From: Macrobrachium rosenbergii
Lineage: Eukaryota; Arthropoda; Malacostraca; Decapoda; Palaemonidae
Reading direction: 5' to 3'
Assembly: GCF_040412425.1 (NCBI RefSeq)
Contig: NC_089788.1
Span: forward strand, 62,776,720-62,840,719
Length of the DNA: 64,000 bases
A program made the position numbers and the translations under genes. Under the pieces are notes generated by a model. That model was given only the letters and a program-made list of their open reading frames with translations. It did no database searches and was not told where the DNA came from. This document shows, piece by piece, positions 1 through 9,788 of the stretch (positions within the stretch are counted from its first letter, which is position 1; every line of letters starts with the position of its first letter).

Positions 1-842
1 TAAATGGCCACATTTTGGAATTCACTTAAAATTGAAATGTCTCATAAAATAATGGTTTTATCGAAAAACATCACGAAAAACATCACTGAGTAAAAGTTGT
101 TCAGAAACTATTTTTTAATAGGTAGTTTGTTTTACAAAATTAAGCTATTATATACAAAATAAGAATAAAAATAGTAAAACTAATCCTATAATTTCATTTT
201 CAAAAACAATTTCCACTGAACTGGTGGTCTGTATGACCAAATGTTTCGAAACAAAAGTTATAGAAAAAATCACCTTCTTTTCAAATATATATGAGTTTGA
301 ACATATCTAGAAAAACAATGTAGTAATCACTGTAAATAAACAAAAAATTAATATGGGAAATGGCCAGACAAACAAATCAAATAGTAACTTTTTTTTCCTA
401 ATTAAAAGATAGCCTTACTTTGCAAGAGTTTCACTCAATTACTGAACAGTAACGTATCTTTATACATTATGTTTACTAATGAGCTCGGAAATTACAGTGA
501 GAGAAACTGATGGAATTTTTTTCCCTATTATCATAGGATGCATGCGAAACTATATCACACAAATATCTTGTGTACAATTAAGCAGTAAATATTCTGTTAT
601 TCCAACATCTAAATCTTAAAAATAAAAAGATATAAAAAATATTTCAATTGGGAAAAACAAAGAAATATACAAAATAAATGCACATACACGTGAAGGACTA
701 CAGCATGTTTGTTTTAAATTCATACGCAATAAACATGCCATGAAGGTATTAATGAGAGTAATTAAAATTGAATCAATCCAAATTTTGAATCATATGTAAA
801 TATCACACAAACTGAGCATATGTGCACACTTCGAAATAAATT
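1..842. other. AT-rich stretch without a recognisable gene
   Basis: This stretch is AT-rich with no long open frame, no splice-framed conserved peptide and no clear repeat structure that I can see. It lies downstream of the minus-strand PIN/CXC pseudogene. It may be intron or 3' flank of the TEX264-like gene, whose last exon was not found. Confidence 0.5.
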
Positions 843-2716
843 TTATATAACCTCACTATCCAATTCATCTTCTTCCTCAAATAGGTGTGAATTTTCACAT
901 CCAACTCCATGGTACTAGCCACACATGGATGAACACAATAAACCAGCCCTCTTACATTCACATTGATGGTGACAGCCCTTGTGGCAATTACAGCTGACCA
1001 AGTCTAACAGTTCATCTGGAGCTCGTGGATTAACAGAAGGTACTGGTTTCAGTCCAGTTCTGCAAGACTCCCATCCCCATTCAACTGGAGAGAGATGGTT
1101 GCCATGCCAATTTCGTACTTGCAAGAAGACTCTAAAAAGAGTGCAAGCGAGCTGCATCACTTGTTGGTGGCAACGTAGAGATTAAATACAGATTTGACTG
1201 ACATTTTTGCTACCGTTCTCTTGTATTCATAAATGCGATACTTATCCAAGGTTTGACATCTGTCAGCTTCCACTGCTCCGTACACAGAAAGGCGGGAAGC
1301 TTCACCAGCTTTGGCCACTTCCTCTTTAGATGCTGCTGGGTTAGTAAATACAGAAACTGTGTCACATGTCTTGCCTATTCTTCAAGATATTTAATGACTT
1401 CTTTTTCCCCTTCCCATAGATAGCTGATGTTGTGTCACAACCTGTGAGTGCCTGGAGGAACAACAAATGTTGACACATGTGTCCCAGATTATCTTGAAGT
1501 TTGCCAATATCATATGACTTGTTGGGATTGTGGGTTTTACCAGGTTTAATGAAGAGTACTTTCGTGGATGGATTAGAAAGGAATGAAAGAAGTACAAGTA
1601 AGTCTGTGTCATCACCCACTACTGCAACTTTATGTCTTGTACCTTGTAAAGGCCAAGCAGTTTGGACAATTGGTATATATGCATCATCATTATCAACTAT
1701 AAATTATACCAGCAGAATGGAGGTGTTCCTTAAGCTTACTGATCAGATGTGTCTTGTTATGTTTATTGCAAAGGAGATCCGCCTGCGGTAAGGTTGAGTA
1801 AACTTCTTCCACTGCAACTTCTACAGAACAGTTTCTAGATGCTCTACGTTTTTGCTCATCAGATTTGATTGTTGGTTCTGGGCAGCCATAAAATACAACA
1901 GTTGTAGCTTTGCCGCAATGTTTGAGAACATAATCTGTGTAGGCTTGAAAAATATCCCGGTACATAGCTGGCCTTGGCTACACAACTTTATGAAGGAGAT
2001 GACCTCCATCCACGACATACCTATATTCATCTGCAACTAATCCTTCCCAAGATCCACAAGATTCCGGCATAGTTGCTACTGCTGATTTGTTTCCTTTCCT
2101 CATTGAGATGTTGTTAAACAGCGATGGAGGCATAGGGGCTAGCTCATAGGTCATATAATCGACTAATTGATCATCATCTTTCAGCACACATAATTCTGCT
2201 GAATAGCTGTTGAGAGTTTACTGCAACAATGTCACTGCGAACTTTAAGTCCATCTGTCATTACTGATACTGACCGCACTCTATTCTTCTGTTTCAGGTGT
2301 ATATATGAGAATTTTTTGCCTTCCATATCATAAATTTCTTTTAAACCAATTGATTTTGCCAAGACACAATTCACTAAATCATTAGCAGTTATCGTGTTCC
2401 TGGAGATACTAATCCACTAAATGTTTATTGAAATGGAGAGTGAGATTTCAGTCAGTTTTTCATTATCAGTAAATGGTTCTCATAATGAATTTGGTGCGAG
2501 TCTTGCAATTCAACATGCTGTTCACTTGTTGCAGAGGATACACCGGTAAAGTTCTCCATTGCTTCACAAATTTGTGCTTGCTGGAATTGCTTTTATCCAC
2601 TGAACTAAAGTACTTTCAGTAATGCCCCTGCTATGCATAAGTCCTCCAGAAGATTTAAATCCCTTCATCAGAAACTGCTCAATTATCATATCAACCCATG
2701 TTCCAGACCAGTAACG
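843..2716 (-). pseudogene. Decayed PIN-like nuclease / CXC-domain repeat-family protein
   Basis: Reading leftward on the minus strand, pieces in different frames form one protein. Around 2716-2560 is a segment with a 'SSGGL' motif. Around 2110 is 'YELAPMPPSLF'. At about 2005-1700 is a block resembling the FEN1/PIN core: VVDGGHLLHKVV, then a DYVLKH..VVF..P stretch and an RRAS motif. At about 1619-1380 are 'GDDTDLLVLL' and 'TGCDTTSAIYGKGKK'. At about 1010-860 is a C-terminal Cys-rich segment (CNCHKGCHHQCECKRAGLLC) ending with an acidic tail and a TAA at 843-845. The acidic GDDTD motif fits a metal-dependent PIN-type nuclease and the tail fits a tesmin/TSO1-like CXC domain; both are inferences from motif form. 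I recall this layout from multicopy proteins of unknown function in invertebrate genomes. Frameshifts and in-frame stops (for example just after HKVV, and after CSSMCG) show it is dead. The 5' end is cut by a DIRS fragment at about 2716. Confidence 0.6.
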
Positions 2717-3680
2717 ACTGCTCATCCATTGTTGAGCTGAACAAGACGAAAGGGCTAGAAAATTCCGGACTGCCTGATGGCAGCTGGATATCCTCTTGGG
2801 GGACAGAATAGCCTGAAAACCCTGAGAGTTCAGAAACATCCCCAGATAGAAGATTTCTTGCGAAGGGGTCAACTGGGACTTCTGAAGGTTTACAAGAAGG
2901 CTCAGCTCCTGGGTCAGAAGAAGAAACTTGTGTGTATGTCCTCCATGCACTTGTCCTTCCACAGGAATCGAAGAAGCCAGTCATCTAGGTAAAGACTGAC
3001 ATTGAATTCTACTAAATGGAGCCATTTCGAAAAGGAGCGAGAACTTGAGTAAGCATTGAGGGGCTGTCGAAAGGCCGAAGTAGAGGGCCCGAAACTGGTA
3101 CACCTTATCTTGGAAGACAAACCTCTGATATTTTCTGGAAACTGGATGAATTGGGATATGAAAATACACATCTTGCATCTCTAGGGTCACCGTCCATACA
3201 CCCTGGTGAATGGATGCAAGGACTGATTGGCTTGTCTCCATCTTGAATTTTGTCTTCAAGACAAAATGATTGAGGGTGCTTACATTGAGGACTGGTCTCT
3301 AACTCCCTGATGATTTCAGTACCACAAAGAGACAATTGTAAAACCCCTCTGTGCTGGTGTTCTGAACCTCCTCTATGGCCCTTTTCTGAATGAGAGGAAA
3401 CTTCCTCTAATAGGGCCGATTGTCTCCTGGAGCCTACCATTTCGCTGTCAATGCAATAGGAGAGGTGACTGAATGGGGGGTCCCCAAAAAAAGAGCTGAC
3501 ATAGTCCTCCTTTAAAATACTGATGATCCATGGCTCTGCTCCTCCTATCAGCCACTTCTCCCAAAACTCTAGAAGTCTGGCTCCAACAGGTACATGAAGG
3601 ACTTGTGTCTCACTTTTTCTGCACTGGCTTAGAAGAGTTCTTCTTGATGGTCCTGGATGCAAACTGGACATTTGCACGGA
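2717..3680 (-). pseudogene. DIRS reverse transcriptase, N-terminal part, broken
   Basis: Reverse transcriptase of the DIRS type. The clearest piece, at about 3259-2990, has 'FKMETSQSVLASI', a 'DVYFHIPIHP' segment (a variant of the usual DAYFH..IH block containing a catalytic Asp) and 'YFGLSTAPQ'. The YLDDWLLRF motif is visible at about 3005-2980, followed by 'SQEIFYLGMFLNSQGF' in a different frame. The reading frame shifts at least twice, and the thumb and RNase H are missing because of the breakpoint at about 2716. Confidence 0.65.
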
Positions 3681-3689
3681 ACCTAAATG

Positions 3690-5340
3690 GTGTTTCTAGA
3701 TCTCCCTCCATGAAAGGGCTGTTGCTGGAGGGGGAAGGTAGTCCTAGATTGAAAAGAAGATGAGTCCTTAGGGTGCCTAGAAGACTGGGTCAACAAGTCT
3801 TGTGTCGTCTTCTTCAGCAAGTCAGAGGCTATTCCTTCAATGTGCCTTGGGGGAAGAGAGGATTTTTGTTCACAGGCAAGAACATCAGAGCTTTCATTTC
3901 TTCAGTACCCCACAAGTAACGAGGGCAGAAAGCTCAGCCAGACTCTTCGTTGGGTGAGTCGGTAGAGCTGCGGACTGTTACTCGATGGGTCGGAGTTCAA
4001 TTCCCCGTCCGGCTGATGAGTTAGAGGAATTTATTTCTGGTGATAGAAATTCATTTCTTGCTATAATGTGGTTCGGATTCCACAATAAGCTGTAGGTCCC
4101 GTTGCTAAGTAACCAATTGGTTCTTAGCCACATAAAATAAGTCTAATCCTTCGGGCCAGCCCTAGGAGAGCTGTTAATCAGCTCAGTGGTCTGGTAAAAC
4201 TAAGGTATACTTGACTTTTTTTTTCTAGAGAGCCATCTCTAACGGCTTTTTCTGCACAGGACAAAACCTCTAGCCAGTCCGAGGTGATGTCCACATCAAG
4301 ATCTTGACGGTCCTCGATCTTCTTGGTCAATGAGCCCACAACCCAATCAAGGAAACTGAGGACTTCAAAAGCTGTAAACATGTCCTTGACTAGGTGATCC
4401 AGTTCTGCAGCTGAAAACATAATCTTGGCCGAGGAGGAAGCAGAACGACGAGACGAGTCGATTAAATCAGAGAAATCCCCTTGGGAGGAGGCAGTGACTC
4501 CCAAAGGAGGAGCTTCTCCGGTCCACGCAAGACAAGTACCTCTTGCAAACTAGATAGGGAGGAGGAAAAGCGAAAGACACTTTACCCTGTTCTCTTTTGG
4601 CGGAAAGCCAGTCTCCCATCTCCGTAAATGACTTCTTAAAGGAGGATAAAAGGACCATCTTGGGGTGGAGTGTCCTGTCATCCAGCTGGTTTCTCATCAA
4701 AAACATTGAAGCAGGTGAAGATGGGGGCAGGTGGAGTGAAAAAAGAGGTAAAGTTCGCCGTCAAGTATAGCAATAAGGCAGCATATGCTGAAGGTGTAGC
4801 ATGTTCTTGGTCGATCTCTTTCTCCAAGGACATCGGAGACAGGTTGTCATCCTGAGCAGGCTTTGGAATAGAAGGAGCTTTCTTCAGTAAGTCCATAATT
4901 TGGGCTAACTGTCTTTTAACAGGACCACAAGCAGGCTCGTCAGGGTCAATAGGTGAAGGAAATGACGCTGGAGGTCTAAATGGAGGAGGTGGAGGAGACC
5001 ACAACCTCTGAGAAGATGAAATAGGTGATGGGTGCCTGGGAGCAGGCACTGGGTGCTGAATTGCAGGAGCAGGGCCCTCAGGAGCTGGCAGAAAACTTGG
5101 AAGTGGACGTCAAACGCTTGTGAGTGGGCACTTGGAAGCCAGGTGTGGGGGCTCAGGGTCATAAGTCGAGAGTTCAGGTGAGATGGTCTCTGGACTGTCC
5201 AAAGGAGACAGAGGTGGGCGCTGATGGACAGGAGCAGAAACATAAGGGTCCACAGAATAACTGCAAGAAGGTCTGGGACTGTAAAGAGATTGCTTGTACC
5301 GCTTAACAGGAGCTGGGTCCTCCAGCAGATCTGGACGTTG
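3690..5340 (-). pseudogene. DIRS ORF1 (gag-like), broken, SINE-interrupted
   Basis: Gag-like ORF1 remnant. Pieces in shifting frames at about 5340-5110, 5049-4678, 4706-4467 and 4504-4220 match the central and C-terminal gag of the other copies. Recognisable blocks are a Pro/Ser-rich segment, a 'QLAQIMDLLKKAP' helix-like block, and the conserved 'SSQGDFSDLIDSSRRS' block followed by 'FLDWVVGSL'. Gag is presumed to form the particle that carries element RNA; this is family inference. The frame is lost at several points, and a 276-bp SINE at 3941-4216 interrupts the end. Confidence 0.6.
3941..4216 (+). repeat. tRNA-derived SINE, copy 1
   Basis: The 5' end looks like a tRNA gene with an A-box-like TGAGTCGGTAGAGC and a B-box-like GGTCGGAGTTCAATTCC about 30 bp apart. 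A non-tRNA body and a T-rich tail follow. The same ~275-bp unit recurs on the opposite strand at 21043-21321. It sits in the gag region of a DIRS fragment. I could not define a target-site duplication for this copy. It is a SINE rather than a tRNA gene because the acceptor-stem pairing is lost and the body is conserved between the two copies. Confidence 0.75.
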
Positions 5341-5345
5341 ACCAA

Positions 5346-5993
5346 GGGTTTCAGAAGGGCACTTAAGGACCGCATCTAAGTTCCAGGACAGCAAAGGTTT
5401 TTCTTTAAGCTCTGCGGTGTCAAAGGACTTAATAAGGTTGGACAAATCCTGGTTCGACGATAAGTCCATTCTTTATGGAGGAAAACTGACCTAAGCATAG
5501 CTCTGTATACTGTAATGGTAGAGGTGGAAAGTCCTTTAGAGGAGCGTAGGAACAGAAGAAAGTCCACTATTTCTGCTACAGAGGTCTCAGAAGAGGACAC
5601 GTTATTTTGTCTGCACCAGGACCTGAAGATGGACCATTTTGCCTGGCAGACATTATCTGAAGACTGTCTTCTACAATTTGCAATTGCGTCTGCAGCCACT
5701 CTTGAAAAGCCCTTCTTTTGGAGCAGTCGCCTAACAGTTCGAACCCTGTTAGGACCAGATAAGACAGGTTTTGGTGGAACCGATGGAAGTGAGGTTGCCT
5801 GAGAAGTTGTCTCTTCTGTGGCAGCAGTCTTGGGAAGTCCGCAAGAAGTTCTAGTAGACCTGGGAACCACTCTTTTCCTGGCCAGAAGGGAGCTATCAAG
5901 ATCATGGATAGGTTTTGATGAGACCAGAATTTGTTGATGACTTGCCTCACTAAACTGAATGGGGGAAAGGCATACAGATCTTTGTTGGACCAA
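5346..5993 (-). pseudogene. DIRS ORF3: tyrosine recombinase, N-terminal half
   Basis: The ORF overlaps the end of ORF2 in another frame. It carries the SAM-like core-binding segment typical of DIRS recombinases: 'LLQKKGFSRVAADAIANC', then 'CQAKWSIFRSWC' and 'EIVDFLLFL'. After 'MDLSSNQDLSNLIKSFD' (about 5469) it ends at 'WNLDAVLKCPSE', at about 5345, where gag of a different copy begins. The catalytic Arg/His/Arg/Tyr half is therefore absent. In the family this enzyme integrates a circular DNA intermediate without target duplication. Confidence 0.75.
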
Positions 5994-7533
5994 TCCTGCA
6001 ACATGGCAAGGGATCTGGAACTGGTGAGCAGAAGAGAAGAAGTCGGTGATTTCTGGAGGACGCGAACAAATCTATCATGGGTTTCCCCCTGAGCTTCCAC
6101 AGATCCAGACAAACCAACGGGTCTAATGTCCATTCTGTAGGAAGGATCTGTCTTTGACGGCTCAATTCGTCCGTCAGAACATTGAGTCTCCCCTGGATAA
6201 AATGTGTTGTCACTTGAGTGTCGTTCTGGTGTAACCAAAGAAGGTCTCTTGCCGCTCCGCACAGGGAGAAAGAGTGGGTTCTTCTTTGTTTCTTGATGTA
6301 TGCCAGTGCCGTCGTGTTGTCTGAATGCACTGCTACTGTCCTCCCCAAAAATTTCTCAAGCGAAGCACTGCAGGCCCAGAAATACCGCCTGTAATTCTTT
6401 TACAATGATGTGCCAGTTTTGCTGTTCCTGAGACCAGGTCCCTGACACTTCTTTTAATCCCAAAAGAGCTCCCCAACCTAGGTACGAAGTGTCTGAAAAG
6501 AACTCTAGGCTGGGGTTCAGAGGATGAAGAGATTTCCCTTCTGATAGTCTCTTCCTGGAATTCCACCAATGAAGATCCTCCTTGTTTTCCCTCGTTATAG
6601 GGAGCACAAACGAGTCCTGAAACTTTTTCCTGTTCCAACTGGCTCTGAGGAAGAACTGGAGAGGTCTCATATGAAGTCTTCCCAGAGTGATGAATTGTTC
6701 CATGGATAAGAGGGTACCTAGAAGACTCATCCACTGATTGGCCGAGCAAAAGTTTAGACTCAGAAATTCTTCCACTGTCTGGAGACACTTTTCTATTCTT
6801 TTCGGGACTGGGAAAACCCGAAAATCCCGAGAGTTGATCGTCATCCCTAAATAAGGAATCTCCTGAGAAGGCATCAGGAAAGACTTATCCCGATTGATAG
6901 AAGGCCCAATTCTTGAGCCAAGAGAAGAGTCGTGCGAATGTCCTCCATACACTGAGCTTTCAAGCGGGAAAATAATAGTCAGTCGTCTAGGTATAGGGAG
7001 ATCTTTATCCCCATCAGATGAAGCCATTTCACTAGGGGAGCCAATACCCTGGAGAACACTTGTGGCGCCGTTGAGAGGCCGAAGCAAAGACCCTGAAATT
7101 GGAACCCCTTGCCCTGAAACACATACCTGAGGTACTTTCTCAATCAGATGTACTGGAGTGTGAAAGTATGCATCCTGCATGTTGATGGACGCCATCCGTT
7201 CTCCCTGGCGAAAGGATGCAAGGACCGAATGGTTTGTTTCCATCTTGAATGTTGTCTTTTTTACAGACATTTAGAGCACTTACGTCCTAAACGGGTCTCA
7301 AGCCCCCCGATGACTTGGGCACCACAGAGAGACAGTTGTAGAATCCAGGAGAATGAATGTCCTCTACTAGCTCTATAGCCTCTTTCTGAATAAGGGACTG
7401 CACCTCTAGCATGAGAGCAGCAAATCTCTCTGAGCCTGGAGAGTAAACTGTCAATTCGACAGACTTGTAGATTAGAGGAGGTTTGTTCAAAATGGGGATA
7501 GTATAGCCCTTCTTCAGGGCAGACACTATCCAA
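5580..7533 (-). pseudogene. DIRS ORF2: reverse transcriptase, RNase H, methyltransferase-like region
   Basis: Order on the minus strand: RT fingers near 7526-7290 (a 'KEAIELVEDIHSPGFYN' block and 'VVPKSSGGLRPV'); palm with 'INMQDAYFHTPVH' at about 7185; YLDD at about 6992; thumb with 'SQEIPYLGM' and 'CSANQWMSLLGTLLSMEQ'; RNase H with 'FFSDTSYLGWGALL', 'IIVKELQAVFLGL' and 'AVHSDNTTALAYI'. A region with 'MIDLFASSRNH', 'YAFPPF' and 'IAPFWPGKEWFPGLL' follows; it has the form of the adenine-methyltransferase-like domain known from DIRS elements. The codon after YLDD is TGA where other copies have Trp, and there are frameshifts in the palm and at the RNase H midpoint. Confidence 0.75.
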
Positions 7534-7599
7534 GATTCCGCTCCCTCCCTTTTGTTCCCACCGTTCCCAAAAGTGAAGGAGCCGCGCTCCTACCTGAGT

Positions 7600-8736
7600 A
7601 CAGAGGACTATGTTTTCATTTCTTGGAGTAAGACTTGGAAGAGGACTTCTTGATGGAATGCTGTGGGAAACGGGTATAAGTTCTTGTTCTAGTCTGGGGT
7701 CTAGAACGGGAGCTCCGAAAGGCAGTAGGTTGCAGCGGAGACGAAAATCTAAGAGGGAGAGTCGAAGAATCCTTGGGGCACCTCACAGACTGGGAGAGCA
7801 GGTCCTAAGTTTTCTTTTTCTGCAGGTCAGAGGCGATGTTCAGTACTGTAGCCTGTGGAAAAATATACATCATGTCCAAGGGGGTGAATAGGAGTATCTT
7901 GTTCTGGAACAACTTCTTCCTCAGAAGAGACAGGAGAAAGCGATAAGTCCGCTGTTGTCTGAGCCGTAGGAGCAGCCTTCTGAAGCAAACTGAGAATATT
8001 ATCCAGTTTGCTCTGAATCGGGTCAACTGGCAGAGTAACAATGTCCAAGATGACACTACTAAGAAGCAGTGGAGAAGCGGGCGCCAATGGGAGCTCGGGG
8101 GGGCGCTGTCGAGACGGGAGTCAGAGACGAAACCTGTCGGAGAACGGGCGCTCAACCGCAAACGAGAGCTTGGGCACTATGATACTAGATGCTGGCCGCT
8201 GATCGTAGAGATGAAGGCGCTGGGTGCACAACTCCTGATGCAGTCGCTTCTTTATTCGACGGAGAACGTCTCCGCGCCACACGGCACTTCGGTGCCAAAT
8301 TACGATCGTCATTCAAACAAGAGGAAGAGAACTGTTCCGCGATGTCCAATGACTGCACAACGGGCACGCTGAATCCTTGCTCTTCTTGCAAGGAACAGGG
8401 GAAGAAATCTCAAACTCCGCTGCACGCCTTTTAAGTGGGTGTGACTTGTCTGCATAGTGCCGTGCGCGCTTGGGACTAAAATCTTCGGAGCTGGAGGACA
8501 TACGATGACCGCTCAGCTTTCCTCTTCCTATCTCTAGCTAGTTTCTTGAGATGTGCATCTAAAGTCTTCCACTTCTTAATATCCCAGTCATTACACTCCT
8601 CACAACGTAAATCTACTGAACATGTTTGTCCCCTACATGGAATACAAACAGTGTGCGGGTCGTAAGATTCTTTGGTTAATCTAGTATTGCAGCCTTTGCT
8701 ACAATACCTAATACTAGAACTAGTAGTGTCAGACAT
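7600..8736 (-). pseudogene. DIRS ORF1: Cys/His module plus gag
   Basis: ORF1 starts at the ATG at 8736 (MSDTTSSS). Residues about 10-60 form a Cys-rich module: C-x3-C, then DPHTVCIPC, then RCEECNDW, followed by a Lys/Arg-rich helix-like stretch. The same spacing occurs in the copies at 16154-16417 and 36784. A Ser/Arg-rich linker follows (positively charged around 8501-8400), then a gag-like C-terminal block with 'FPQATVLNIASDLQKK' near 7860. The Cys/His pattern suggests zinc binding and nucleic-acid contact, by inference. Frameshifts split it into at least four pieces. Confidence 0.65.
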
Positions 8737-8935
8737 CCCAGTAAAGTCTGATACAAGTCCAAAAAATGGGCAAAGAGTCATCAACCAATGATCAAAATTT
8801 GCCTAACACTATCTTAATTATGCTGAAAGGCTACAAAAATAAATACTTCACCAACTGAAGCTAAGGCAAACCACCAGCAAAGTATAAATTCCAAAATTCG
8901 AGCTGCTGCCAATCACAGTCCTTCAACCACAGCCG

Positions 8936-9115
8936 GCAGAAACAAACTGAAGCTCTTTGCTATGTTGTACCTTCTCTTACACCCGAAAGTGGGTGGGGCA
9001 CGTCTCCATAACCAAAACAAACTAGCGTGACCCGCAATTTCAAAATTTTGAGCTGCTGGCTAAAAGAAACTAATAGCTTTGTAATTACTGGGTAAGTTAC
9101 TTATATAAAATTTAT
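8936..9115. repeat. Right inverted terminal repeat of the DIRS copy at 5346-9115
   Basis: The sequence from the 'agccggcagaaac' stretch to 'gtaattactgggtaagttac' matches the right terminal repeat of the full copy at 24700-24880, and in reverse complement the left terminal repeat at 18244-18430. It includes the conserved 'aaagtgggtgggg' and 'caaaattttgagctgc' blocks. No matching left end survives for this copy. Confidence 0.75.
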
Positions 9116-9715
9116 GGATTTTATCCTTAACCTTATTCACAACACAGAAAGTTGTTTCCTTCTTTTGAAAATCTTTGCACACCCTGTGACTGGAGGATCC
9201 TCTTTTAATTCGGTAAAGGATTTTCTACTTTTCTGAGATCAGCAAAATTTTTTAATTCATTCACTTATGGCTGGAGGTTTGTTTAATACTCCACATATGC
9301 TTGTAACCCTCCATATTAAAGGAGAAAGTAAAAAGATGAAACTTTCAGTAATAATGGACAATGCAAGAAAAGTATGTCTTCTCGAACAGCATGGAAACGA
9401 AGACTGGCATAGTGTAGCAGCCTGCCTTAACTTCTGACCCCAGCTTGGTTTGTCAAATTTTCTGATTTGTGGAAATTTTACGTACTGATGACAAAATAAC
9501 AGTACATACAGTATTACTAAACAAACATTAATTTCAAAACCTGTATACTGCACTTTAGGAAGAGTAATTAATAAACATCAACTATTCTCAGTCTCAACAT
9601 CATGTTTGTAATACTTGTGAGTCATTCTTCAAGAAACAGTCTTTGATAATGTATTTCTAAAATCAAATTTACAATGTAAAATTAAAAAAGGTGCTATAAA
9701 ATATCTCACATTTAC
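9116..9715. other. Non-coding stretch between DIRS end and TEX264 exon 5
   Basis: This is AT-rich sequence with no conserved peptide that I recognise. It begins the intron (or terminal region) downstream of the TEX264 exon ending at 9716. I looked for the missing last TEX264 exon, expected to carry an acidic F-x-x-L type LC3-interacting motif, and did not find a convincing one. Confidence 0.5.
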
Positions 9716-9788
9716 CTCTTACAAATGAAGCGGACTCATCCCATGACCGGCTTGAATTTTCAGTCCTGTCATCATCATAATCTTCATC
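9716..9788 (-). CDS. TEX264: TEX264-like exon 5: acidic disordered tail
   Basis: The acceptor is CAG|GATGAAG and the donor is AGAG|GTAAAT; the exon is 73 bp. It encodes 'DEDYDDDRTENSSRSWDESA' and a few more residues, similar to the Ser/Asp-rich tail with 'SSRGWDD' in vertebrate TEX264. It ends in phase 1, so at least one more exon must follow at lower coordinates or outside the window. Confidence 0.75.

Larger units (their letters stand above)
2717..5345 (-). mobile_element. DIRS-type retrotransposon fragment (gag C-terminus to RT), both ends lost
   Basis: On the minus strand the order is gag, then the start of RT, matching the same segments of the copies at 5346-9115 and 18244-24880. It has no terminal repeat at either end. 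On the right it joins directly to the recombinase ORF of the next copy at about 5345. On the left it stops inside the RT thumb and continues in the same frame into the PIN/CXC pseudogene at about 2716. A SINE is inserted in the gag part. Orientation is the same as the neighbouring DIRS copy, so a deletion between two tandem copies or a template switch could explain the join. Confidence 0.75.
5346..9115 (-). mobile_element. DIRS-type retrotransposon, 3' (recombinase) end truncated
   Basis: On the minus strand: terminal repeat (9115-8936), ORF1 (8736 to about 7600), RT/RNase H/methyltransferase-like ORF (7533 to about 5600) and the N-terminal half of the tyrosine recombinase (to about 5346). 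The left inverted terminal repeat, internal complementary region and recombinase catalytic half are missing. At about 5345 the recombinase frame runs into gag of another copy. ORF2 and ORF3 overlap in different frames, as in other DIRS elements. A stop codon immediately after YLDD and several frameshifts mean it is inactive. Confidence 0.8.

Noticed and set aside
843..910. The missing last exon of TEX264 (acidic peptide with LFEEEDELDSEVI)
   Set aside because: It follows the Cys-rich tail of the PIN/CXC pseudogene in the same frame after one stop codon, with a C-x-N motif expected at that position, and no acceptor site precedes it.
3941..4020. A tRNA gene, from A-box and B-box-like motifs
   Set aside because: The motifs are part of a ~275-bp unit repeated at 21043-21321 with a target-site duplication there; the acceptor stem does not pair. 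It is a tRNA-derived SINE.
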